Source of the DNA: CADEEN01 sp963783785
GTDB taxonomy: Bacteria; Pseudomonadota; Gammaproteobacteria; Burkholderiales; Burkholderiaceae_C
NCBI GenBank assembly: GCA_963783785.1
Contig: CAWAOQ010000006.1
Coordinates: 62,001-126,000, forward strand
DNA: 64,000 nt
Direction: 5' to 3'
Positions within the stretch are counted from its first letter, which is position 1. Each line of letters starts with the position of its first letter. A model generated the notes under the pieces. It did no database searches. It was not told the DNA's origin and saw only the letters and a list, made by a program, of their open reading frames with translations. Positions 1 to 8,534 of the stretch are shown in pieces. The translations under genes were made by a program, and so were the position numbers.

Positions 1-1646
1 TCGGCCTGACGCGTGGCGTGGTCGCATTGACCAAAGCCGACCTCGTCAGCGAGGCCCGGCTGGCCGAGGCCACGGCCGAAGTGCGCGAACTGCTCGCATC
101 GACCGGGCTGGCCGGCGCGCAGATCGTGCCGGTGTCCTCGGTGACCGGACAGGGCATCGACAGGCTCGAGGCCCTACTCGCCGAAGCGCGTGCCGCGCTG
201 CCGAGCGCCCGCGTCGATGGTCACTTCCGCCTCGCGGTGGACCGCAGCTTCTCGCTGGCCGGCATCGGCACCGTGGTCACCGGCACCGCCGTGGCGGGCT
301 CGGTCGCCGTCGGCGACAGGCTGCTCGTGACGCCGAACGGCAAGCCCGTGCGCGTGCGCGGCCTGCATGCGGAAAACCGCGAAGCCGCATCCGGCCAGGC
401 CGGGCAGCGCCTGGCACTCAACCTGGCCGGCGTGGAGAAGCAAGACATTGCGCGCGGCGACTGGATCGTCGCCGAGGCGGCGCACGCACCCACGCAGCGC
501 CTCGACGCTCGCCTGCGCGTGCTGGCCAGCGAGGCCAGGCCGCTGGCGCACTGGACGCCGGTCCACCTGCACCTCGGCGCGGTGGACGTCGGCGCGCGCG
601 TGGTGCTGCTCGAGGGCAGGCCGATCGCGCCGGGCGCGAGTGCGCTGGTGCAACTCGAACTCGACAAGCCGATCGGCGCGCTGCACGGCGACCGGTTCAT
701 CCTGCGCGACCAGTCGGCGCTGCGCACGATCGGCGGCGGCGCGGTGATCGACGCCTTCGCGCCGGCCGCGCGGCGCCACAAGTCGCAGCGCCTGGGCGTG
801 CTGGCGGCCTTGGAACGGCCCACGCCCGCCGAAGCGCTGGGGGCACTGCTGGCACTCGAGCAGCCCAACGGGGTGGACCTGCCGCGCTTCTCGACGCTGT
901 GGAACCTGCGCCCGGATGCCGCGCAGGCCCTCGCGCAGGCCGTGCCGCACCGCACCGTCAGCGACGGCAAGACCACGCTGGCCTTTGCCCAGGGCCAGAT
1001 CGAGACCTGGGGGTCGCGTCTGGCCGAGCTGCTGTCGGCCCACCACAAGCGCGCCCCCGACAGTCCCGGCATGACGGTGGAACAGCTGCAGCGTTCAGCC
1101 ACCGCCAAGGCCGCTGTCAAGCCCAGCGCCGCCGTCTTCGCCCTGCTGTTGCGCGAGCTCAGCGGCAGCGGCGGCACGCTGCAGCGCCACGGGCCCTTCC
1201 TGCGCCTGGCCGGCCACGAAGCCAGCCTTCAAGGTGCCGACCAGAAGCTCTGGGAGCACCTGCGCCCGTGGCTGGCCGAAGGCGGCTGGAACCATCCGCC
1301 CAAGCTGTCCGACATGCTGGCCCGCGACCGCATGCTGCACCGCGCGCAGGTGACGCGGCTGCTGCACAAGGCCGCGAGCCTGGGCAAGGTGTACGCGGTG
1401 GGTGCCGAGTACTTCATCCTCGCCGAGCACCTGAGCGAGCTGGCCGCGCGAGCACAGCAACTGGCGCACGCCGACGAGCACAAGCGCCTGAACGTCAAGA
1501 CCTACCGCGAGACCACCGGCATCAGCCGGCACCTGTCGTTGCCGCTGGTAGAGTTCTTCGACCAGATCGGCTTCACCAAGCGCGACCCGATGGGCCGCAA
1601 GATCCGGCGCGACGCGAACGAGATGTTCGGTGGCCATGCCGCGTAA
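1..1646 (+). CDS. selB: Selenocysteine-specific elongation factor SelB (5' truncated)
   Basis: SelB is the EF-Tu-like GTPase that brings Sec-tRNASec to the ribosome at a recoded codon marked by a SECIS hairpin. The frame is already open at the window edge, and its first visible motif is the G4 guanine-specificity element (LTKADL), so roughly the first 110-130 residues (G1-G3) lie upstream. EF-Tu-like beta-barrel domains follow (for example DRSFSLAGIGTVVTGT). The last 250 or so residues are the SelB-specific winged-helix repeats, ending in the typical NVKTYRETTGISRHLSLPLV and EFFDQIGFT stretches that bind SECIS RNA. It is followed within 10 bases by the tRNA-Sec gene and then selA. No disruption is seen. 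Confidence 0.95.
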   Translation, partial: GLTRGVVALTKADLVSEARLAEATAEVRELLASTGLAGAQIVPVSSVTGQGIDRLEALLAEARAALPSARVDGHFRLAVDRSFSLAGIGTVVTGTAVAGSVAVGDRLLVTPNGKPVRVRGLHAENREAASGQAGQRLALNLAGVEKQDIARGDWIVAEAAHAPTQRLDARLRVLASEARPLAHWTPVHLHLGAVDVGARVVLLEGRPIAPGASALVQLELDKPIGALHGDRFILRDQSALRTIGGGAVIDAFAPAARRHKSQRLGVLAALERPTPAEALGALLALEQPNGVDLPRFSTLWNLRPDAAQALAQAVPHRTVSDGKTTLAFAQGQIETWGSRLAELLSAHHKRAPDSPGMTVEQLQRSATAKAAVKPSAAVFALLLRELSGSGGTLQRHGPFLRLAGHEASLQGADQKLWEHLRPWLAEGGWNHPPKLSDMLARDRMLHRAQVTRLLHKAASLGKVYAVGAEYFILAEHLSELAARAQQLAHADEHKRLNVKTYRETTGISRHLSLPLVEFFDQIGFTKRDPMGRKIRRDANEMFGGHAA

Positions 1647-1653
1647 GAAAGAT

Positions 1654-1750
1654 GGAGGAGGATCGTCCCCCGGTGGGGCGTCCGGTCTGCAAAACCGGGT
1701 GGGGCTGCCCTGCGGTCCCAGGTGGGTTCGACTCCCACCCTCTTCCGCCA
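1654..1750 (+). tRNA. selC: tRNA-Sec with anticodon GCA (non-canonical)
   Basis: Folded by hand, all bacterial tRNASec hallmarks are present. The acceptor stem has 8 bp (1654-1661 with 1739-1746, one G-U) and the T stem 5 bp (1722-1726/1734-1738) around TTCGACT. The D stem has 6 bp (1664-1669/1675-1680) with a 5-base loop. The variable arm has 8 bp (1701-1708/1712-1719), the discriminator is G, and CCA is encoded. The anticodon stem CCGGT/ACCGG (1682-1686/1694-1698) encloses the loop CTGCAAA (1687-1693). The anticodon at 1689-1691 is therefore GCA, which reads UGC/UGU. In E. coli the loop is CTTCAAA (anticodon UCA, reads UGA), so a single T34-to-G34 change separates them. Its position between selB and selA supports a working tRNASec rather than tRNACys. 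Confidence 0.93.
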
Positions 1751-1871
1751 GCGCAATGTCCAGCGCGGGGGCGGCATTGCGACTCCGCCGCAAGGCGGCG
1801 GCGCCGATGGAACGACGGAGCCGGAGCCGCGGCGCTGGCAGCGCAATGCGCGCCCTTCGAGTCACCACGCA

Positions 1872-3290
1872 ATGAACCCTCCGACGCGCCGACCGCCCTC
1901 GCTCGACAAGTTGCTCGAGTCTCCGGCGCTGCGTGAATTGACGGCGCGGCATGGCCGCACGGGCGTGTTGGCCGCGGCGCGCGAAGCACTCGATGCCTGG
2001 CGCACGAACGCATCGCAGCCCTTCGACGCCTCGGCATTCGAGGCACGCTGCCGCGAACGGCTCGACGCGCTGGCCACGCCGCACCTGCGCCCGGTGTTCA
2101 ACCTGACCGGCACCGTGCTGCACACCAACCTGGGTCGCGCGCCGCTGCCGCAGGAGGCCATCGACGCGGTCGCCGCCGTGATGGGGCGGCCGGCCAATCT
2201 GGAGTACGACCTGGCCACCGGCGCGCGCGGCGACCGCGACGATCACATCGACGCACTGCTCGGCGAACTGACGGGCGCCGAGGCCGCGACCGTGGTCAAC
2301 AACAACGCGGCAGCGGTGCTCCTGGTGCTGGCCGCGCTGGCCGAGAAGAAGGAAGTGATCGTCTCGCGTGGCGAGCTGGTGGAGATCGGCGGCGCGTTCC
2401 GCATCCCGGACATCATGCGCCGCGCCAATGCCAAGCTGGTCGAGGTGGGCACCACCAACCGCACCCACCTGCGCGACTTCGAGGCCGCGATCACGCCACG
2501 GACCGCGCTCGTCATGAAGGTGCACGCGAGCAACTACGCGATCCAGGGCTTCACCACCGGCGTGGCGATCGCCGAACTGGCGGCGCTGTGCCGACAGCGT
2601 GGCCTGCCCTTCGTCGAAGACCTGGGCAGCGGCTCGCTGATCGACATGACGCAGTGGGGCCTGCCCGCCGAGCCCACGCCGCGACAGTCGATCGCCGCGG
2701 GCGCCAACGTCGTCACCTTCAGCGGCGACAAGCTGCTCGGTGGCCCGCAGGCCGGCCTGATCGTCGGCGACAAGGCACTGATCGCGAAGATCAAGCGCCA
2801 TCCGTTGAAGCGCGCGCTGCGCCTGGACAAGATGACGATCGCGGCGCTGGAGGCCGTGCTCAGGCTCTATCGCGACCCCGACCGCCTGGCCCAAAGATTG
2901 CCGACCCTGCGGCTGCTCACGCGCCCGCAACAAGAGATCCGGGCCCAGGCCGAGCGCCTGGCGCCGCTGATCGGCCAGGCGCTCGGCGACAAGGCCTCGG
3001 TGCAGGTATTGCCCTGCAAGAGCCAGATCGGCAGCGGGTCGCTGCCGGTGGATCGGCTCGACAGCGCGTGCATCGCGATCGGGCCGCCCAGCGGAGCCAA
3101 GCGGTCAGGGAGCTTTCCGGAGCGCCTGGCGGCCTCCTTCAGGGCGCTGCCGATACCGGTGCTGGGGCGAGTGGAGGACGGTCAGTTGCGGCTGGACCTG
3201 CGCTGCCTGGACGGCTTGGCAGACGAGCAGCTCTTTGCCAAGCAACTGGTCGAGACCGCGAACCGCACCCACCGGTGGCTCGGCACGTGA
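1872..3290 (+). CDS. selA: L-seryl-tRNA(Sec) selenium transferase SelA
   Basis: PLP enzyme that converts Ser-tRNASec to Sec-tRNASec with selenophosphate; the bacterial enzyme is a ring-shaped decamer. The 472-residue product matches the family size (E. coli 463). The PLP-lysine motif SGDKLLGGPQAG is visible, with the lysine near residue 287. The N-terminal segment (SLDKLLESPALRELTARHGR) and the TGTVLHTNLGRAPLP motif are also typical. ATG at 1872 is chosen because upstream in-frame codons run back into the tRNA gene. The 121-base gap after the tRNA holds a short GCAA-loop hairpin (1785-1798, stem CCGCC/GGCGG) of unknown role. The gene is convergent with the TorD-type gene downstream. Confidence 0.96.
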   Translation: MNPPTRRPPSLDKLLESPALRELTARHGRTGVLAAAREALDAWRTNASQPFDASAFEARCRERLDALATPHLRPVFNLTGTVLHTNLGRAPLPQEAIDAVAAVMGRPANLEYDLATGARGDRDDHIDALLGELTGAEAATVVNNNAAAVLLVLAALAEKKEVIVSRGELVEIGGAFRIPDIMRRANAKLVEVGTTNRTHLRDFEAAITPRTALVMKVHASNYAIQGFTTGVAIAELAALCRQRGLPFVEDLGSGSLIDMTQWGLPAEPTPRQSIAAGANVVTFSGDKLLGGPQAGLIVGDKALIAKIKRHPLKRALRLDKMTIAALEAVLRLYRDPDRLAQRLPTLRLLTRPQQEIRAQAERLAPLIGQALGDKASVQVLPCKSQIGSGSLPVDRLDSACIAIGPPSGAKRSGSFPERLAASFRALPIPVLGRVEDGQLRLDLRCLDGLADEQLFAKQLVETANRTHRWLGT

Positions 3291-3336
3291 TCGGCCGGTG
3301 AGCGGACCGCCGGCGCGTCCCCGCTCTTGGCCTGCC

Positions 3337-3967
3337 TCACTCGATCATGTCGAAACCCTGCGTCTCCACCTGCACGAACGCGCGCGTGAAGGCAGCCAGG
3401 GCCGCGTAGACCTTGGCCCGCGCGTGCTGCTCGACGGCATCGGCCAGCGAACTGCCCGACCCAGGGCTGGATGTGCTCGCGAAAGAAGCGCCGCTGGCGC
3501 TCGAGGTTGCACACCGCGATGTCGTCGCCGGCGATCAGGTAGCGCATGACCTCGAAGACGAACGCCACATGGTCTTCGGTCTCGCCGCTGGTCTCGACGG
3601 CTGCGTCGCGCGCCAGGCCGATCTCAGCCAGGTCGGCGCGCAGCGCCACCAGCGGCTTCTCGTTCAGCGCACCGGCCAGGTGGTGCGAGCCGTAGAGCAG
3701 GATGTCGGGCTTGCCGATGCCGACAAACAGCGCTTCGTACTCCTCGGTGGCCTCCTTCACGCTGCTGGCGCGCAGCGCAGCCACCAGGTCCTGCCACGGC
3801 GACTCGAGAAAGGAGCCCGGCTGCGGCGCCTCGGTGACGGCCACCGCGAACTGCTCCAGCAGCGCCGCGTCGGGCGGCGCGTGCCACAGGCGCGCGAGCA
3901 GGCCGTAGAGCTCGGCGCGCTGCAGCTCCTCGCCGTCGTCGCGGTCGAGCAGCTTCACTTGGGCCAT
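3337..3967 (-). CDS. TorD/DmsD-family molybdoenzyme maturation chaperone (frameshifted)
   Basis: Cytoplasmic chaperone of the TorD family, which in formate dehydrogenase clusters helps fold the Mo/W-bisPGD subunit before Tat export. The protein starts MAQVKLLDRDDGEEL and has the family core YEALFVGIGKPDILLYGSHH, followed by DDIAVCNLERQRRFFREHIQPW. The reading frame breaks at 3455-3457. Removing one C from the CCC run (plus strand) restores WVGSSLADAVEQHARAKVYA, then a C-terminus ending in GFDMIE. The gene is about 210 codons when corrected, which fits the family. It is the last gene of the mrp-DUF3305-DUF3306-ferredoxin operon, 8 bases after the ferredoxin stop. The break is probably a sequence error. 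Confidence 0.85.
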
Positions 3968-3975
3968 GGCATCGC

Positions 3976-6174
3976 TCACAGGTCGGTGATCCTCAGTTCG
4001 TTCGTGTTCGTGTGGATGTCGATCACGCGGCAGTCGCCGCACATCTTCAGCCGTTCGGCCGCGGCCCCCTGGAACATCGAGTGGCCGGACAGCTTGGCGA
4101 CCATCGACTCGATGGCCTTGATCGTACCGAAGGGTTTGCCGCACTTGATGCATGCGTACGGCTGCGCTTCGTTCAACACGCGCATCTGCTTGCGCGCCTT
4201 GCCGCCATCGGCCAGCCACAGGCGCGGCTCGAGCGCGATCGCATGCTCGGGGCAGGTCTTGGCGCACAGGCCGCACTGCACGCAGTTCTTCTCGATGAAC
4301 CGCAGTTGCGGTGCCTCGGGGTTGTCGGCCAGCGCGCTCTCGGGGCAGGCGCCCACGCACGACAGGCACATCGTGCACTTGTCCTTGTCCACGAGCAGGT
4401 TGCCATACGGCGCACCGGCGGCCGGCAGCGCGATCGCGTCGGGCACGCTCTTCGGGGCCTGGGCCAGCAGGTGGTCGAGCGCCAGGTCGAGCGTGGCGCG
4501 CTTGTCGGCCTGCGGCGACAACGTCGCGGCCCGGGCCACGGTCTGTGCCGGCGCGGCCCGCAGCGCGCGGTCCAGATCGGCCAGGTCGCGCGCATCGCGG
4601 GCCTCGATCAGACGCAGGTGCGTGCCGGCGTAGCCCAGGCCGCTCAGGATCGCCTGCGCCACGGCCATTTGCTCGGCAAGCGCCAGCCGGTACTCGGGCG
4701 CCTCTTCGTCAGTGACCAGCACCCAGACGTCGGTCGCGCCCAGCGCGATCGCGGCCAGCCACAGGTCGATGCCCACGCTGGCCGTGTGCCACACCGCCAG
4801 CGGCAGCACGCGCGCGGGCAGGCCCCGGACCGCCTTGTCAGTGCGCGCAGCGCGGCCCAGGTCATCGATCAGCCGTGCGCCCGCGCCCTGACTGTGCACC
4901 AGCAGCGCCGGGTGCTGCCCGCCCGCCCTGGCGTAGGTCTGCAGCAGCGTGCGCAGCACCTTGCCCTGGTCCACCGTGTTCGGCGTCGCATAGGCCAGCG
5001 CACCGCTCGGGCACACCGTCGTGCATGCGCCGCAGCCCACGCACAGGTGCGGTTCGACGACGATGCCGCCGCCGATGCCGCCGGCCACCGGCTTGATGGC
5101 CTGGGTGCGGTCGCGCTGCGGCGGCACGCTGCCGGCCTTGCCCTTGACCGAGGCGTCGCTGCGGATCGCACGCGCCGAGCAGACATCGATGCAGGCGGTG
5201 CAGCCGATCTGCTCGTTGCGGCTGTGCGCGCACAGCTTGGGCTTGTAGTGGAAGAACTTGGGCTTGTCGAACTCGCCCGTCAGGTCGCGCAGCTTCAGCA
5301 CGGTGTCGAAGAGTCTCCTCTCGTCGGCAGTGCCGACGTGGAAGTAACCCTGGGGCGGCGCGTGCTGCGTAAAGGCGGGCTCGGCGCGCAGGTCGAGCAC
5401 CAGATCGAAGCGTTCGCTCGTCTGCACCGCCACGCGCTGGAAGTCGATCGCGCCAGCGGCATCGCACACGCGCACGCACTCGCGGTGGCTCTTGCAGAGG
5501 CCGAGGTCGATCTGGTAGCCGAAGTCGATCGCGCCTTCGGGGCAAGCATCGATGCAGGCGTTGCAGCGGGTGCACAGGTCCAGGTCGATCGGGTTGCCCG
5601 ACGACCAGGTGGCCTCGAAGTCGCCGAGCCAGCCGGTGAGCTGCATCAGGCGCACCGGCGTGCACCGGCGACGTCACGCCTCTGCGACAGCGAGCCGCCG
5701 GCTGACGAGCAGGCTCACCTGCAGCGCGCTGCCGAGCATCGCGGCCGCACGCTCGGCGGCGTCGGCCGGCCCGACAACCAGGCAGCGCCCCGCGCTCCGG
5801 TAGGTGACGGTGGGCACCGGCTCCGGGTCGGGCAGTTGCGCAGCGGCGATCAGCGCAGCGATCTTGGGCGTCGCCTGGGCGGCGTCCTTCGACCAGCCCG
5901 CCGTCTCGCGGATGTTGACAAAGCGGATCGGCCGCTCGGCAATGCCTGGCGCGCCGACGGTCTGTTCGTTCAGCTCCAGAAAGAGCCGGCTTTCCTGCGT
6001 GCAGGCCACCAGCAGGTCGTCGCCCGACTTGGCGGCGCGCTGGAACTCAGGTGCTTCGCGGCGGCAAAGCGTCTGGTACAGCGTCGTCGGGAGGTCCGCC
6101 TGCGGCAACGCCTTGGCCAGCGCCTGGCTGTCCAGCGGCATCGTCCGGTTGCAGTTGCAGATCAGCGTCTTCAT
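3976..6174 (-). CDS. Multi-cluster 4Fe-4S ferredoxin protein of formate dehydrogenase accessory operon (disrupted near 5650-5700)
   Basis: Large cytoplasmic iron-sulfur protein, about 730 codons, of the kind found in formate dehydrogenase clusters next to DUF3305/DUF3306. It probably handles electron transfer or assembly. It starts MKTLICNCNRTMPLD at 6174. Ferredoxin motifs occur at CTRCNACIDACPEG, CVGCGACTTVCPSG, CTMCLSCVGACPES and CVQCGLCAKTCPEH. A late CIKCGKPFGTI/CGDC pair may bind zinc or another cluster. At 5674 an in-frame TGA splits the reading frame. Around it three single-base insertions can be inferred within about 50 bases; removing them restores a family-like SAGGSLSQRRDV-PVHAG-RLMQLTGWLGDF sequence without the stop. 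The TGA is therefore best read as a product of local indels, not a Sec codon. Confidence 0.85.
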
Positions 6175-6667
6175 GGGCAGGCGGCAGGGCCTCGTTGACC
6201 GGCGGATTATCCGGCTTGGGTTGCTCTTCGAGCTCGTCGTCGAGCAGGCCGAGCGTGCGTGCGGCCACCAACTGGCGCAGGATCGACTTGGGGATCGGCT
6301 CGAACTTGTTGTAGTCGTCGATGTAGACGTCGAGCCCGTCCATCGCATTGAAGTGCGGGTCGGAGGCGAAGAGCTTCTTCATCGCCGCGTTCTTCACGCT
6401 CGGGTCCACGTCGGGCGAGACGAAGCGCGAATAGTCGGACTCCCTGGTCAGCGCCGCCACGTCGTCCAGCGTGGGCGGTGGCGGCGGGGGCTCGGCGGGC
6501 GCAGTGGCGGCGGCCACGGGCGCGGGCGCCGGCGGCGGCGTCACAGGAGCCACGGATGCCGGCCCTGACGGCGCGGCGGGCGCCACCGCTGGCGCGACCG
6601 GCATGCCCTGCTTGACCTGCGCCTTGCGCCGGGCCCAGCGCGACAGGAAGCCGTCGTCCTCAGCCAT
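6047..6667 (-). CDS. DUF3306 domain-containing protein
   Basis: Protein of 206 residues of unknown biochemical role, conserved in formate dehydrogenase accessory operons. The N-terminus MAEDDGFLSRWARRKAQ is the DUF3306 signature. A long Ala/Pro linker (about residues 25-70) follows, then the conserved core TLDDVAALTRESDYSRFVSP, a FNAMDGLDVYIDDYN segment and FEPIP. The start ATG at 6667 overlaps the end of the DUF3305 gene. As read, the C-terminal 42 codons overlap the start of the ferredoxin gene (6174) in another frame. This is either a true 128-base overlap or the result of an indel near the end of the gene. Confidence 0.82.
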   Translation of the reverse strand: MAEDDGFLSRWARRKAQVKQGMPVAPAVAPAAPSGPASVAPVTPPPAPAPVAAATAPAEPPPPPPTLDDVAALTRESDYSRFVSPDVDPSVKNAAMKKLFASDPHFNAMDGLDVYIDDYNKFEPIPKSILRQLVAARTLGLLDDELEEQPKPDNPPVNEALPPAHEDADLQLQPDDAAGQPGAGQGVAAGGPPDDAVPDALPPRST

Positions 6668-7175
6668 GGCCGCCTTCGCGCAACGCACGGGCCTGCCGGT
6701 CGCGCTCCTCCGGGCTCAGGAAGGACTGCGCTCGCTGGCGGCGCGGTCCGTCTGGCTTGAAGTGGTCGTTGGTGAACACGCGCAGCCACTCGCACAGCTC
6801 GGACGGCAGCGGCAGGTTGTCCACCTTCTCCTCCGCGGCAAGCCAGCGGTCGGCCTCGATGTACGAAACGCTCACCCCCAGCGGCCGCGCCATGGCGGCA
6901 TCGCCGTCGTCCACGCGCCAGGGCACGAACCACACCGGCGCGCCCGAGGTGAGGTTGAGGAAGTAGCCCTTGCACTCGTCAGGGAACAGCTCGAGCACGA
7001 ACCCCGGATGCAGCCAGCGCGACACCTTGCCGTCGTCGTGCAGCATTCGCGGCTCGGTGCCGAAGACACCTTCATCGGCACTCACCTCGACGACGCGAAA
7101 CCCCCAGGCCTCCCAGCGGTTGGGCTGCGCGACGCGCTCCATCACCACCGCGACGGCCACCGAGGGTCTGTCCAC
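6660..7175 (-). CDS. DUF3305 domain-containing protein
   Basis: Protein of 171 residues with the DUF3305 pattern: VAVVMERV near the start, RWEAWGFRVVEV, then LELFPDECKGYFLNL, PVWFVPWR and the C-terminal NDHFKPDGPRRQRAQSFLSPEE. The function is unknown; the family co-occurs with formate dehydrogenase maturation genes. GTG at 7175 overlaps the stop codon of mrp (TAGTG), which indicates translational coupling; the stop overlaps the DUF3306 start by 8 bases. No transmembrane segment or metal-binding cysteine pair is seen. A start at the internal ATG of VVMERV would shorten it by about 10 residues. Confidence 0.82.
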   Translation of the reverse strand: MDRPSVAVAVVMERVAQPNRWEAWGFRVVEVSADEGVFGTEPRMLHDDGKVSRWLHPGFVLELFPDECKGYFLNLTSGAPVWFVPWRVDDGDAAMARPLGVSVSYIEADRWLAAEEKVDNLPLPSELCEWLRVFTNDHFKPDGPRRQRAQSFLSPEERDRQARALREGGHG

Positions 7176-8267
7176 TATGTGTTCTTCGAGATCGAGATCG
7201 TCGGGAACTTCGCGCTGAAGTCCTTGGCCTTGGCGGCGATCTTCACCGCGACCTGGCGCGCCACGGTCTTGTAGATCGCGGCGATCTCGCCGTCGGGATC
7301 GCTGACCACGCTCGGCCGGCCGGCATCGGCCTGCTCGCGGATCGACAGGTTCAACGGCAGCGCGCCGAGGTAGTCGACACCGTACTCGGCAGCCATCCGC
7401 TTGCCGCCCTCGGCGCCGAAGATGTGTTCGACATGGCCGCAGCTCTCGCACACGTGCACCGCCATGTTCTCGACGATGCCCAGGATCGGCACGCCGACCT
7501 TCTCGAACATCTTCAGCCCCTTCTTGGCATCGAGCAGCGCGATGTCCTGCGGGGTGGTCACGATCACGGCGCCGGTCAAGCGGCACCTTCTGCGACAGCG
7601 TGAGCTGGATGTCGCCGGTGCCCGGCGGCATGTCGACGATCAGGTAGTCGAGATCGGCCCAGTTGGTCTGGCGCAGCAACTGCTCGAGGGCCTGGGTGGC
7701 CATCGGGCCGCGCCAGATCATCGGGTTGTCGGCATCGACCAGGAAGCCGATCGACATCACCTGCACGCCGTAGTTGGACATCGGCTCCATCGTCTGGCCG
7801 TCGCTGCTCTCGGGCCGGCCCTCGATGCCCATCATCATCGGCTGGCTGGGGCCATAGATGTCGGCGTCGAGGATGCCGACGTTGGCGCCCTCGGCGGCCA
7901 GCGCCAGCGCCAGGTTGACCGCGGTGGTGCTCTTGCCGACGCCGCCCTTGCCCGAGGCGACGGCGACGATGTTCTTCACCTTCGGCATCAACTGCACGCC
8001 ACGCTGCACCGCATGCGCAATGATCCTGGTGTGCAGGTTGACGCTGACGTTCTCGATGCCGGGCAGCGTGCGCACTGCGGCGATCAGCGCCTTGCGCAGT
8101 GCGGGGATCTGGCTCTTGGCCGGGTAGCCGAGCTCGACGTCGAACGCGACGTCGCCCGCTTCGATCTTCAGGTTCTTCAACTGCCGGGTCGACACGAAGT
8201 CTTTGCCGGTGTTGGGATCGATGACGTTCTTCAACGCATCGGTCAGGGCCGCTTCGGTGATGGACAT
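7175..8267 (-). CDS. apbC: Mrp/ApbC family iron-sulfur cluster carrier ATPase (frameshifted)
   Basis: P-loop NTPase that binds and transfers [4Fe-4S] clusters to apoproteins. About 363 residues: an N-terminal MIP18/DUF59 domain (about 1-95), the deviant Walker A GKGGVGKST near residue 106, DADIYGPSQP, and the Walker-B region YLIVDMPPGTGD. The cluster-binding CxxC is in CESCGH near residue 275. The frame breaks at 7578-7579, where one extra A (plus strand) interrupts KVPLTGAVIVTTPQD; both halves are otherwise intact. It heads the operon feeding formate dehydrogenase accessory genes, which fits a demand for iron-sulfur clusters. In relatives mrp sits next to metG; here a pilus locus lies between them. 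Confidence 0.93.
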
Positions 8268-8380
8268 TCGCGCGTGGATGGGTGGTTGCGGGGGAGGCGC
8301 GGCAGTCTAGCGCAGCGGCTTTGCCCATGGCCGCAGCGCGGCCGCAACAGCAACAGACGATCGCGCCGTGCCGCCGTGCA

Positions 8381-8402
8381 GGAATGCACGGGCAGAGTGC
8401 AC
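8381..8402 (+). promoter_or_regulatory. 22-bp element with inverted repeat upstream of pilin gene 1 (copy 1)
   Basis: The 22 bases starting GGAATGCACGGG and ending AGTGCAC recur exactly at 9207-9228, upstream of the second pilin gene. The core is TGCAC-N7-GTGCA, a perfect 5-bp inverted repeat resembling a dimeric repressor or activator site. A further shared block, CCTAAACT followed by GCGCCGTC, lies 49 bases downstream (8451) and could contain a -10-like hexamer (TAAACT). The regulator is unknown. Confidence 0.5.
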
Positions 8403-8534
8403 ACCGGCGCGCGTTCGCAGCCGCGGCAGCGCTCGCGCAGCATGTGCGTACCTAAACTTGCGCCGTCCCGGATGGCCGGGGTGTGGCCTCCGAACCGCAA
8501 TTCAAATCAATCACCCCAAAAGGAATTACCGATC

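Noticed and set aside
1654..1750. Reading the GCA tRNA as an ordinary tRNA-Cys
   Set aside because: A 97-base molecule with an 8-bp acceptor stem, 8-bp variable arm and 6-bp D stem does not fit tRNACys, and it lies between selB and selA.
1722..1871. Longer selA start (GTG at 1722)
   Set aside because: It would start inside the T arm of the tRNA; ATG 1872 gives the family length.
5674..5676. TGA as a selenocysteine codon in the ferredoxin gene
   Set aside because: Flanking residues do not fit the family; three nearby single-base insertions explain the stop better.
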